Below are positions 9,726 to 22,200 of a stretch of 64,000 nt of DNA, in pieces; positions within the stretch are counted from its first letter, which is position 1, and each line of letters begins with the position of its first letter. Source of the DNA: Loripinus fragilis. Lineage: Eukaryota > Mollusca > Bivalvia > Lucinida > Lucinidae. The stretch covers positions 64,255,811-64,319,810 of the forward strand of contig OZ026522.1 of assembly GCA_964019695.1 (NCBI GenBank), given 5' to 3'. The notes under the pieces are model-generated. The model had not been told where the DNA came from. It ran no database searches and saw nothing but the letters and a program-made list of their open reading frames with translations. A program made the position numbers and the translations under genes.

Positions 9726-11845
9726 ATTTTTATTAATTAACTACTTACCGGTATATATAGCACTTTTACATTTGATTTGACCCGACAGGTTAATACAGGT
9801 GACCTGAGACTTATTCTGTTGGCCTCAAGTCAATATTGATAGACCTTGGATCAATACAGTGTAGTTGATAATATAACATACATACATGTGATAACCTGAT
9901 GATGGCCATGAGGGAGATTTGATGTTCAGATGAGGGAGATCAGGGTCTCAATGAGGGAGATTTTTCGAAGTTACAGAAAGGTGTACTTAAACGACTTATT
10001 TAAGTCTTTAACCCCCTTCATTCTGGTGGATTATCCTATACACAATGATATAATAAGTATGGAATAGTCCATTTTGTACTTTAAGTTGTTTTGACATGCA
10101 AAATTTATTTAAAATCAATGATGTATATTTTTCATATCTTAATAAACAGTGCAGACACTGATGAAATGCCACCGTTTGGGTCTGCACTGTTTGCCGAAGT
10201 ACCTGTTTACTACTACTCTTTACCAATACCTAGACAACTAAAATTTACCAAAGTAATACAGGCTTGTGTTTATTATTGTATTTTGCACTTACAATGTTTA
10301 AACAGGGCTGATAATGATCAGACTTAAGTGTATGTTTATTGGTTCAAATTTGGTAGGTAGTCAACCTTTCCATACATGGAACACCTCCATTCAGTGGAAA
10401 ACCACTAACGTGAGAAGGATATTTTTTAGCATTAAAATAGATAATATATATGACGCCAATTTTAAAATTATATTATCTTTTTACTTACGAGTTTAAATGC
10501 TTGTTTTTATAGTGATTAAAAGCTTGCAGTCAATGTCATACTCGGTAGAATATATATTTATAAAATACTTTAATTAAAAATGTTGAAATTTGGAAAATAT
10601 ATATTAAAATAAGTGAATAATCGCCTTGAAATTCAAGAATTCGCTAAAATATATTGCAACAAGGGAGCTAACTCAAAAACGTCATTGCATAGTTACCTTG
10701 AAAAACGCTTCTTATCGGAGATAATGGGTTTTTACGGATATTTTTTTCTGACAAAATAAACTTCAGTGAGCCATCACATCATAAAAATACCTAATAAATA
10801 AAAGGTTTCTGTTTCAAAAACGATAGATTTAGATGTCTGAGAATGCAGAGAAAGGCACATCAGCGTGCATCACTCTGTTTGGAGAAGCAATCTTCGGCTT
10901 TGTCTTGCGTCTCGTGCGCGGATCCTTTCTCATGCCTGTAATCTCGGACCCACTAACATTTATACTGGGTCCGAGCTGTAATGTCTGCTGTGATGCTGAA
11001 GGAAGAATTGCACTCTGTTCCCTTTCTCACTACGCTTGATGGAAATTCAGCTTGAAAGGGAGACTTGTATTTTTTCTTCTTTGCGGATGGCGATCTTTCA
11101 AAATGTTCAGAGTCTACAATATGACCAATATATACGCAAGGACGTCATGGTGATAAGCGTGCCATACGAGTGCCCTACTTGAGAGATTATTGTGTTTATT
11201 TCATGCACAGTATGACACCATGTATATTATGATTAGCTGACCGTTACCAGCAGCGTTCAATTGCAGACAGCTGTTAAAAGTGCGTGCCGATCGCCGTAAA
11301 AATGGTTGCCTGCGAAAATATCATTATAGCAAAATTCAAAATGCGGGAGATTGCGTTGCCCGCACGGGAGTGCGGGAGATAGGGTTCAAATTCGGGAGCC
11401 TCCCGCATGATCCGGGAGGTATCACATGTATGAACATACTGGGTATTCTGGGTATTTTGGCAATCAGTAAAGACCTAAATGAAATGCCACAGAACTCTCC
11501 AACTCATAAGTTGTTGAAGTTACTAAGAAATGAACTGACTCAGCAACTGCTGTAATAATCAAACATTATAGATTCATTGCTCAGATTCATTATTCAAACT
11601 TCCGAAAACCATGCAATATACAGCATTGAATGTCAGAAATATTAATGTGTCTGCTCTTAATGCATACTATACTTAACATTATCAGAATTTAAATCAGGCT
11701 TTGAAATTTTTAGATGAATTCTAAAAGACAAAATACATAATAGTCTGTTTGGTAATGCATGGTGAAGTTGAAAATTAGCTGGGATGCTCATGCTTCCAAT
11801 CTGGTTTCTAAGCCAACTGATTAGGATCCACACTTGTTTGAATCC
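9726..11845. other. unassigned upstream region with small hairpins
   Basis: No exon I can defend. It holds a hairpin at 10147-10189 (CAGTGCAGAC..GTCTGCACTG) and another at about 10938-10982 (CTCGGACCCA..TGGGTCCGAG). GAGGGAGAT repeats lie near 9908-9963 and GCGGGAG repeats near 11340-11415. Short open frames of 60-90 codons here match no domain I know. Confidence 0.4.
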
Positions 11846-11849
11846 ATAT

Positions 11850-12105
11850 TAGAAATGGGGCTCGACGTGACAAAACCTGTCTTCGGGGTTTCGGACAAAG
11901 TGAGATTAAAACCAGCCTGTTCAGCTACAGAGACTGGCTAGAAAATTTAAAATTTGCTTGTAGCAAGTTTAGATATGATATACTTTCCAATAAGTGAATA
12001 ACAAAGGCGCTGATCAGACTGCGCGTATGCGCAGGCTGCAGGCTGGTCTACGCCTTTGTTGTTCACAAACACCGAAGACAAGGTTTTCTCATGGTCGCTG
12101 GATGG
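11850..12105. mobile_element. foldback MITE, 'AAAACCTGTCTTC' family
   Basis: The ends read CGACGTGACAAAACCTGTCTTC and CGAAGACAAGGTTTTCTCATG. Between them are CAGCTACAGAGACTGGCTAG, GCAAGTTTAGATATGATA and the hairpin CAAAGGCGCTGATCAGACTG/CAGGCTGGTCTACGCCTTTG. Other copies: 44485-44703, 53430-53585, 53620-53830, 54115-54330 and 61548-61765. Confidence 0.8.
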
Positions 12106-12109
12106 TTGA

Positions 12110-12772
12110 ATATCAAAAGTTGATTTAAAAAAGATCTGTGCACTCTTAAGGTATGTGTGCGGGTCTGCATGAGGAATATGATTCATTGTCATTTACTGAG
12201 CCTTATTGCACTTAGAATAAAGCAGTAGAGTTAGCTAAACCCAACGATTATCAGAGTAGATGCAAATCTTCATGAGTTTCTGTTTAGGTATGCAATCTAA
12301 TTTTCATTGTAAATTTGAAGACAAAATAAATAAAGGAAATTAATAATTTCTTATCGGTTGCATTAATGAGCATTGAAGCATATAAAACTAATACATATTG
12401 CGATGAAAAAGGCAGTGATGTGAAGTATTAGCAACATGCTTAGGTGCTGTTAGTCTGTTCGGGTGCCCGTCTGTAGTAACCAAACATAATATTAATTACA
12501 TCCACTGTCTAGATACAATGATTTTAATTTATTTTGATTCATTCTGGCCTGATCTAGCCATTTCTCTGTCAAAAGTCACAAATTTGTACCAAAATGGTCT
12601 CTTTCCTATTTACAGCCTATTTTGGTGGCCATTTTTGTTGCTGTAGCAACCGTAAAAGTTAAATTGATATCAGACTTTTACAGACTTTAACAATTTCTTC
12701 TTATTGCTTTATTAGAACAATACTCCAATAAAATAGCATTTTTTTTGTTCCTTATAGGGGGCCTTAAAGCAT
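12110..12772. other. unassigned AT-rich stretch
   Basis: No exon, RNA gene or clear repeat recognised. Confidence 0.45.
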
Positions 12773-12782
12773 GTAGCTCTTT

Positions 12783-13101
12783 TGTAGCGCAGTCGGTAAC
12801 GAATCTGGCTACAGATGCGTGTCTGACTGCAGATCCAGGGGTCGCGAGTTTGATCCCGGCCCGGTCCCATAGATCCGTGCAGATTGATCATGAAATAATT
12901 TCTACGGTCATTCTCCTCCCTTCCGCTGATTCATTCAAGAAGGGTTGTTGTCAGTTACAAGCGAAAGTATGTGCACAAATTACTGGTTAACCGCTTGTTC
13001 AAGCCTGCCCAGGAAAAAGTGTGGTTAGGTGAACTGACCGTCCCGCAATGACCATAGCTGTTGACTTGGGACGCAAAGCAACAAAACAAACAAAAACAAA
13101 C
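12783..13101 (+). mobile_element. SINE (family B), fullest copy, next to a splice acceptor
   Basis: TGTAGCGCAGTCGGTAACG, then GATCCAGGGGTCGCGAGTTT and GATCCCGGCCCGG (B-box-like), the conserved AGATTGATCATGAAATAATT centre and CATGACCATAGCTGTTGACT-like tail ending in CAAACAAAAACAAA. The direct repeat GTAGCTCTTT (12773-12782 and 13102-13111) is the target duplication. Its tail ends only about 46 bp before the first identified convertase exon. Confidence 0.88.
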
Positions 13102-13147
13102 GTAGCTCTTTCATGCATTTGTCTCAATAAGTCGTGTTTTGTTTCAG

Positions 13148-13276
13148 AATCGAGGGCAGGGCTTAGACATGAATGTACAGAAAGCCTGGAATATGGGATA
13201 CACTGGGAAAGGCGTAGCTGTTACGATACTGGATGATGGTATAGAAACTGAACATCCAGATCTCAAGAATAATTAC
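13148..13276 (+). CDS. furin-like convertase exon A: catalytic Asp
   Basis: 43 codons in phase 0, preceded by the acceptor GTTTTGTTTCAG and followed by the donor GTAAGT. It encodes an N-terminal catalytic-domain segment with [20 protein letters not shown]. The first Asp of ILDDGIE (codon 13232-13234) is the charge-relay Asp. The sequence before it ([14 protein letters not shown]) matches convertases just after the WYL segment, so at least one more coding exon lies upstream. The first intron is 16.9 kb. A SINE ends about 46 bp before the acceptor, and a minisatellite starts about 70 bp after the donor. Confidence 0.96.
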
Positions 13277-16200
13277 GTAAGTACTTGAAGATAGTTGTTG
13301 TTCATTCTTTACAAGTGTTAATGGTTCATCAATACACATAAGATATCAATGTCACGCATTCTTCATATCCATAGCAATATCCACCAATATACATACCAAT
13401 GTCTGCCCAATGTACAATATACATATCAATGTACACCAAAAAAACACCAATGTACAATATACATATCAATGTACCTCAATCTACATACCAATGAACACCA
13501 ATATACGTATCAAATGTACACCAATATACATATCAATTTCCGCCAGTCAGCCAATATACATACCAATGTACACCAATATACATAACAGTGTCTGCCCAAT
13601 ATACATTCCAATGTACACCAATATACATATCAATGGCCGCCAATATACATAATGTACACCAATATACATATCAATGTCCGCCACTTTACATACCAACATT
13701 TCAATGTCCGCCAATATACCTACCAATGTACACCAATATACATATCAATGTCTGCCAATATACATTCCAATGTACACCAATATACATATCAATGGCCGCC
13801 AATATACATAATGTACACCAATATACATATCAATGTCCGCCATTAATATACATAACAATATTCACCAATATGCACATTAACCTACAACAGAGAAACCATA
13901 TATCTGTTTTGTTTTAACCTAAATGATTCGGGGGATAACTGTATTAAAAATTTCCATTTGGGGAGGAATATCGTCGAATATACGGTCGCAAATTTAGTTT
14001 TACGGCGACACGTGAGCGGAGCCGTAAAACGTGATTTCCAAATGTTTCCTCCTCACATGAAAATTTTTAATATGGTTAACCCCATTCTAACGCACTTCTG
14101 CAGTCTCACATCAAATTGCAGCCTTGAAAGCTGCATAAAGCCGTGCGTCATCAAACTAAATGTGACTTAATCAATGACATCAAACTATTTCCAACAGTGT
14201 ATTTTTTTTTTATTTGATTCTTTATGTCCCATCAACAATCTTTCAGTTAAACAGGGATGGGTTGAAAAGCACTAAGCTAGGATAAATGTGTGACGCAGTG
14301 ACGCCGGTGAAGCTCGAACCGGCGGCCTCTCCGTCTTGAGTCAAGCACTCACCACTGAGCCACTGCGCTCCCTCGGACAGTATAACGCAGGATATACTCC
14401 GACAGTATATCGCAGGATATACTGTTGCAAATTTTTTACCTTATCCAATCAGACATCGCATTACAAAAGCATGTGCATAAGAATGTACATTGGCATTTAG
14501 CCTTTTAGGACTAGACCTTTTACACCTATGTTGTGGGGGTGTAGTTGTGAAACAGATATGTAAGCCAGAGACTAGCAGCACTATGTCTGGTATCCTCATT
14601 ATCAGAGGTATCACTCCTCTTGGTGGTTTCTTCAGTATCATCTTCTGATACCACTCTGAAGATTCTACTTCACTCATTCCATGATTAATTAATCCCCACT
14701 CTGATGACATTTGCAGAAACTTCCACAGAGGACTTGTTAAGGGAGGATAAACTTTTTGGTTTCTTCAGAACCTAGTGTCAACACCTAGCATGTATATCCT
14801 GAAGAACTAAGTGAACAAAAATCAGATAAAAAAAAACAGATGAAAAATTACAAACTTATGGGTAAAGGTGGACGGTGTCACGTAACTGGATGACAGGAAA
14901 GAAACCAATTTCAAGAATCAGAGGTGCAGGGGTGTAAAATTTCCAAATTAGTTACTCGCCCCTCATGCCCCCAATTTTTCCCAGATGCTGTAAAATAGAA
15001 AAGTATCTTATAAATTGTCAAAACTTTTACTCGCCCTGCATAACATTTTACTCGCAAATGCGAGCGGGCGTGTGGAATATTACACCCCTGAGGTGTCACC
15101 TGCTTTAAGTGCCAACCATCTGATCTCTGTTAATTTCAGTTGAACTGAACAGTTTCATTACAAAACTTAAGTCAACAAAGGGCAATCAATACTCAGTTAA
15201 AATTTTGCTGATGATCCCCAAAATAGAACTTGACCTGTATTTGACAATGCTCTACCCTTTTGCAAATTTTGAATGAAATTGATGTATCCCTTCAAAAGTT
15301 ATTGTGCTGAAAACCAAAAGTGTGATGCCAATGTCAATGTCAACAATGCAGACAGAGACATGATCTCTATGTGTCTGCGCAACACAAAAACCTTATTAAA
15401 AAACAATCTTTGTCGATCAATCAAGATACTGAAATCAGGAAAAAGATTTTTTTTGCCATAACCCTGCATATACTTTGGGTACCATTTGAAATGCCCCATT
15501 GAGGCATTCAAATGGTACCCAAAGTATATGTATTGGTTCCCATAGTACAGCAAAACCTGTGTTAAGAGACTACTCGTGGAATCTCTTAAGGCAGGTGGTC
15601 TCTGAGAGGTAAGTCTATTTTATCCAGAGGAAAACTCCCAACAGAACAGAATCTTTGACACTGTGTCCAAGATTATATGACAAACACGGCATTTGAACTT
15701 TACGGTTGAAATGCAATCCTGCATAGATTCTGAATCCATCGTTTATGTCAGTGAAAATGATGATTTGTGTCGAAATTTTACCAGCCGCTGGTCATGTCAG
15801 GCAGGAAGTGGGGTCAATTTGCATTGAAAAACAGGACATGGTCGCTCATGACAGGAAGTGGCCGAAAAGAGGTGGTCGCTCCCCCAGTTTTGACTGTATA
15901 TGTGTGTTGTAGATCAATAAGAAACTATATTTTGTTTATTGCCAACATTTTCTCTATAAAGTTGTCTGGCTTCGTCTGAGGAATGATTAGAGAAACAGAT
16001 GATGTAATTAACACATGAAACAGTCTCTAACATCATACCTTACGCAATATCAACAAGTTGGAGCACAATATCAACAGGCAAAAACAACAGCTCATCATCT
16101 CTATATATTCCCCATGCTGACAAACATTACATTCCCGAGGTGTTGTCACCTGCACTGAATTTCAGACAAGTCCTTTAATTCCAGATACGTCTTTGAGACA

Positions 16201-19200
16201 CATGATGTGTCCCTTTATGTCACCTGCATTATATTCAAGACATGTTTTAAGTCACCTGAATTGTCCTTTGAATCATATGCATTAATTTCCAGACATGTCT
16301 TTAGAGTCACTTGACATATACTGTCCTTTGAGTCACATGGTGTGTCTTTTGAGCCACTTGACTTCTCTTGTCCTTTGAGTCATCTGTATTAATTTCCAGA
16401 TGTTTCTTTTGAGTCACCTAATATGCCCTTTGAGTCATCTGCATTATATTCCAGACATGTCTTTTGTGTCAACTAACATGACCTTTGAGTCATCTGCATT
16501 ATATTCCAGACATGTCTTTTGTGTCAACTAACATGACCTTTGAGTCACATGCATTAAATTCCAGACATGTCTTTTGGGTCAACTAACATGACCTTTGAGT
16601 CACATGCATTAAATTCCAGACATGTCTTTTGGGTCAACTAACATGACCTTTGAGTCACATGCATTAAATTCCAGACATGTCTTTTGTGTCAACTAACATG
16701 ACCTTTGAGTCACATGCATTAAATTCCAGACATGTCTTTTGGGTCAACTAAGATGACCTTTGATTCATCTGCATTATATTCCAGACATGTCTTTTGGGTC
16801 AACAAACATGACCTTTGAGTCACATGCATTAATTTCCAGATATGTTTTTAGTCACCTGACACGTCATTTGAATCACCTGCATTACTTTTAAGTTGTCCTT
16901 TGTGTCATCATCATTATTTTTTCAAGTATGTCTTTGAGTCACCTGACATGTACTTTGAGTCACCTGACATGTACTTTGAGTCAACCTGACATGTACTTTG
17001 AGTCACCTGACATGTACTTTGAGTCACCTGACATGTACTTTGAGTCACCTGACATGTACTTTGAGTCGCCTGCATTATTTTCAAGACATGTTTTTGAGTC
17101 ACCTGATTTATGTCATTTGAGTCACCTGCATTATTTTGAGTCATCTGACTTGTCTGTTCAGTCACCTGTATTATTTTCAAGACATGTTTTTGAGTCACCT
17201 GATTTATGTCATTTGAGTCACCTGCATTATTTTGAGTCATCTGACTTGTCTGTTCAGTCACCTGTATTATTTTCAAGACATGTTTTTGAGTCACCTGACA
17301 TGCCTTTTGAGTCACCTGCATGAATTTCCAGATGTGTACGTCTTTTTATACCCCGCCACACTTAAGTGTCAGGGTATTATGTTATACCTTTCGGTGTCTG
17401 TCCGTCCGTCCGTCCGTCCGTCTGTCCGTCCGTCCGTGCTCACCATTTCCAATCTATAACTTGAGTATTTATTCACGGAATTTTTTCAAATTTTGCATAC
17501 ATATTGTTATCGGCGATGAATGGTATGGGATTGTTAATGGGCAAAATCCGTCCATTTTTAACGGAGTTACTGCCCTTTTTCGTATTGGAAAAATGGTTTC
17601 TGGCATGTTATTCCTTTACTGTTCATGATATCTGAATGAAACTTCACAGATATGTTGCACATCAAAGGTTACATATTGTGACCAAGGACCGTCACTCTGA
17701 CCTTCCCAGTTTGTGAGTTATCCGCCCTTGATAGGTCTGAAAAAAGGTTTTTGACCTATTGTTCCTTTACTATATGGAATATCCGAATATAACTTCACAG
17801 ATATGTTCACATCAAAGGTAACATATTGTGACTAAGAACCGTCACTCTTACCTTTCCAGTTTGTGAGTTATCCGCCCTTGATTGAATTAAAAAATGTTTT
17901 TTACCCGTAGGTCCTTTACTATGTGGAATATTTAAATGAAACTTTACAGATATGTTTCACATCAAAGGTTACATACTGTGACAAAGAACCATCACTCTTA
18001 CCTTTCCAGTTCTGCCCAGTTATCTGCCCTTGATTGATCTGAAAAATGGTTTTTGACCTGTAGTTCATTTACCATATGGAATATCTGAATGAAACTTCAC
18101 AGATATGTTGATCATCAAAGGTTACATATTGTGACTAAGGATCCTCACTCTTACCTTTCCAGATTGTGAGTTATCCACCCTTGATTGATCTGAGAATTTG
18201 TTTTTGGCCTGTAGTTTCTTTTACTATATGGAATATCTGAATGAAACTTCACAGATATGTTGAACATCAAAGGTTACATATTTTTAGTAAGGACCGTCAC
18301 CCTTACCTTTCCAGTTCATGAGTTATCCGCCCTTGATTGATCTTTAAAAATGTTTTTTGACGTGTAGTTCATTTACTATATGGAGTATCTGAATGAAACT
18401 TCACAGATATGTTGACCATCAAAGGTTACATATTGTGGGTAAGGATCGTCACTCTTACCTTTCCAGATTGTGAGTTATCCACCCTTGATTGATATGAGAA
18501 TTGGTTTTTGACATCCATCCGTGCTCACTGTTTCCAATCGATAACTTGAGTATTTATGCACAGAATTTTTTCAAATTTTGCATACATATTGTTATTGGGG
18601 ATGAGTGGTATGGGATTGTTAATGGGCAAAATCCGACCATTTTCGATGGAGTTACTGCCCTTTCTCCCTTTAAAAAATGGTTTCTGGCCTGTTATTCTTT
18701 TACTGTTTATGATATCTGAATGAAACTTCACAGATATGTTGAACAGCAAAGGTTACATATTACAACGAAGGACCGTCACTCTTACCTTTCCAGTTCATGA
18801 GTTATCCGCCCTTGATTAATCTGGAAAATGTTTTTGACCTGTAGTTCCTTTACTATATGAAATATCTGAATGAAACTTTACAGATATGTTGACCATCAAA
18901 GGTTACATATTGTGACTAAGGACGTCATATCACTGTCTATCTCAGTTCTGTTGCTATTTAGGCATTATATATCTCACAAAATAACTTTTGGTGCCCCCAG
19001 CAGTGGCGGGGTATTATGCAGTGCTTGCGGTGCTTTTATTTAATATTTTGAAAAAAATAATTTTTGAATAAGTCAGCAGATGACAACAACGCATGAAAAA
19101 TTACCCAGCATGCAAAGAGTTATATCAGACTGGGTGGATATCCATGCTGCTCTAAGTCTGTGTTGGGTTCAGTCATGCACAGGTTCAATTCATGGCTCCC

Positions 19201-22200
19201 ATAGTCAGCATTTTGTGAACCACCTTTTATCGCTGTCTGAGCATTCATTCTTTGCCAAAGATTTGTCATGAAAACACAAAACCTAAGACAAAAACGATGT
19301 AGGAATGAAGTTCCCAGATTTTCTTGTTCTGTCAGGTGTTACAAGGCCTTGATGTGTGACTGAGAGCTATTGCCAGCTACGCCAGGAATCTTTTTTTGTC
19401 AAACTTGAGGATTCTGGAAAATACAGATCTATTAGGAGACACTACAGGGTTCATACAGACTTGAAAAGTACTTGAATTTAGAGGGCCATCTTGAAAAGCC
19501 CTTGAAAATTAAATATGCCTTAAAAAGTACTGGAAAATCACTCAAAAGCCTTGAAAAGTCCTTGAATTCTACTATTTCCTGTAGGACTTAGCACTGCTGA
19601 TAGAGGCCTAAATCAGTATAAAATTGTTGTGCCTTAATTGGTGCAGCATATGCTGCACCAAATATAGGCACAACAATTTTATGCTAATTTTCCAGTACTT
19701 ATGTCTCCATTATCTCAGTCTAGCATTTCTGAAGTAGTATTTTAACACTTAGATCAGTATTTTTCATTAACTTTAAGTCCTTGAAACTGTTGGAAATGCT
19801 TTTAGAAGTCCTTGATTTTTACTTATACTTGCCTGTATTGTTTGTTTGTTTGATTTGAATCTTTACGTCCCATCAACAATCTTTCAGTTATATAGGGACG
19901 GATCTTCCTGGGTTGAACCAGTACTAAGCTAGGATAAATGTGTCTTGCTCAAGGACCACAACGCAGTGACGCCGGTGAGGCTCGAACCTGCGGCCCTTCG
20001 GTCTCGAGTCAAGCACTCTACCACTGAGCCACTGCGCTCCCTATACTTGCCTGTATGAACCCCACACTAGTACTAGTACTAGTACTAGTATAGCATGGAT
20101 TTCCATCATTTGGGTCCTTTATGCAGCAGTAAGCAACTCATTTTTCTCCTAATACTGATCAGATTATCAGGTTCAAAGACATTGCATGCATTTATTCTGT
20201 CAGTACCTGGTAAATTGAGACAAAAATATAACAATTTTGGCATTTTAATCCAATAGAAAGCATCTACCATAGAATTAGCAGAAATGAGCATGCATCTACA
20301 GTGTTATATTGTGCCAAACAACAAAAGTTAAGTTGAATGTTGAATTTCCGAGCATAGCTGAGAATTGAAACATTTGTGAAAGTTTGTGGAGAAACTGAAT
20401 AGTTTGCGAAAAATGTCACATGACAATTTAGCTACTAGTGTCGTCTGATGGTACTCGTTGCAAATAGATGGTACCCAGATTATGCCCAACAGAACTACCC
20501 AACGTTCTGATCTGGATTCAAACTCTTTGACACTCTGATCATACTCCTTTGTTTGTTTGATTTGATTCTTTACGACCCATCAACAATATTTCAGTTATAT
20601 AGGGACTGGTCTTCCTGGGTTGAACCACTACTAAGCTAGGATTAATGTGTCTTGCTCAAAGACCACAACACAGTGACGCCGGTGAGGCTCGAACCCGCGG
20701 CCCTTCGGTCTTGTGTCAAGCACTCTACCACTGAGTCACTGCGCTCCCTTGATCATACTCCTTAAAGACTTTTTCAAAAAAGCTAATTTTGAAAAAAAAA
20801 AAAATCGTCAGATGACATGATATGAAAAATGTCCCAGAATGCAAAGAGTTACTATTAAATAGAGTTTGACATTGACAGAAAGAATGCAACAGTATTTGAT
20901 GCTGTGTTGGAAGTAATGAGAATTTTAAGGTGGGTTCAAGCATCTTGTTGTCTTGTTGAAGAGGTTTCAGAGAAATAAATGCCTACAAGAGCTAGATGTA
21001 TCTCAACAGCTTGACAAAGAGGCGCTCTTGTCTTGTGACAGATCTTGGCATATTTGGTGGTAACATTATTAATATGGACAACTAGTATTGCAGTAATGCA
21101 CAGCTGCTGTGTATCACAAAATCTGACTTACAGTATTCAACTGAATAAGTTCTCAATGTGCATATCGTAAGTTTTCAAAATTCTATAACCTGATAACAGT
21201 GTAGATCAGGATCCACGCTATTTTCATCTACAAAATGAATTTAACTCTTACAGGGGACAAAAATTCCACTCGTCCGCTCTTAATTGCGAGTGAAATCTGG
21301 AAAGGACGAGTAATTCTTCCCAAAGCATTTGTCCTGTAGGACGAGTGCTTTGGGAAGAGCTACTCAAGGAAGTCATATTACATATTATTCCCTTATGCTC
21401 TTTATTGCATACACTTTTAAAGGACATATGCATGTGTTTGCAGGACAAGTAAAAATTGTAAGTCACCCGTCCTGAAGAACAAGTGCAATATTGAAATATT
21501 TTTCTCCCCTGTCTTATTTTGTGGTCATTCATTGGCAGTAACCAGTACTGAGCGAGATGGGGGTTTTAAGACCAGGGAGCACCCTAAGGCTCAACTGGCA
21601 GTGATTTTGATATAAAATGTCTCCGAAGATGGGGCCACAGCTTCGTCTCATCCCCGATAGACTGGTGGAGCCGGGGATGGAACTCAGGGACCCCTGGGTA
21701 CAAGGCGAGTGACTTATCCACTACACCATGATGAAGTTATTGTTTGTGGCCGTGTTTGTTGGCTTTAACCAGTACTGGCCGGGTGGGTTTATGGTTTTAT
21801 GTCCAGGAGCACCCGAAGGCTGAACCGGCCGTGGTTCTGATTTAAAAAATCTCAGAAGATGGGGTCACAGCTTAAAGTCTCATCCGACAGACTGGTGGAG
21901 TCGGGGATGGAACTTGAGGACCCCTGGAACAAGGCTAGTGACTTATCCACTACACCATGATGAAATTACTGGATCTGACTTGCTATATTAAACCAAATAA
22001 GCATACATGCTGAGACTTATATTAAGCACACACTGACTACTTTAAAGGGGTTTCTATCCAGTGGTGTTATGTCTAGATTAATATGGGTTCTTTAAGAAAC
22101 CGGATCAGCTGCATGTTTATAAGGAGAATTTTGAAAAAGTGATTTGCACAGAATATTAGCTTTGTGTCCTATGGAGATGCTCACAGATCATTAATTGACC

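Noticed and set aside
10833..11039. 68-codon frame as a possible 5' exon of the convertase
   Set aside because: No resemblance to a convertase signal peptide or prodomain; it spans a local hairpin (10938-10982).
13048..13236. 62-codon frame overlapping exon A
   Set aside because: Runs from a SINE tail into exon A in the wrong frame; the convertase frame with its catalytic Asp is the real one.
13349..13917. Several open frames with Tyr-Gln-Cys repeats
   Set aside because: Encoded by the CAATATACATATCAATG minisatellite; not a protein.
16440..16850. Regular ~60-bp repeats that look like a CRISPR array
   Set aside because: The 'spacers' are themselves repeated, the context is a eukaryotic intron and no cas genes exist; it is a minisatellite.
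16914..17323. Overlapping open frames on both strands with SPDMYFE / QVTQ repeats
   Set aside because: Artefact of the TGAGTCA minisatellite, whose unit length of 21 bp keeps frames open.
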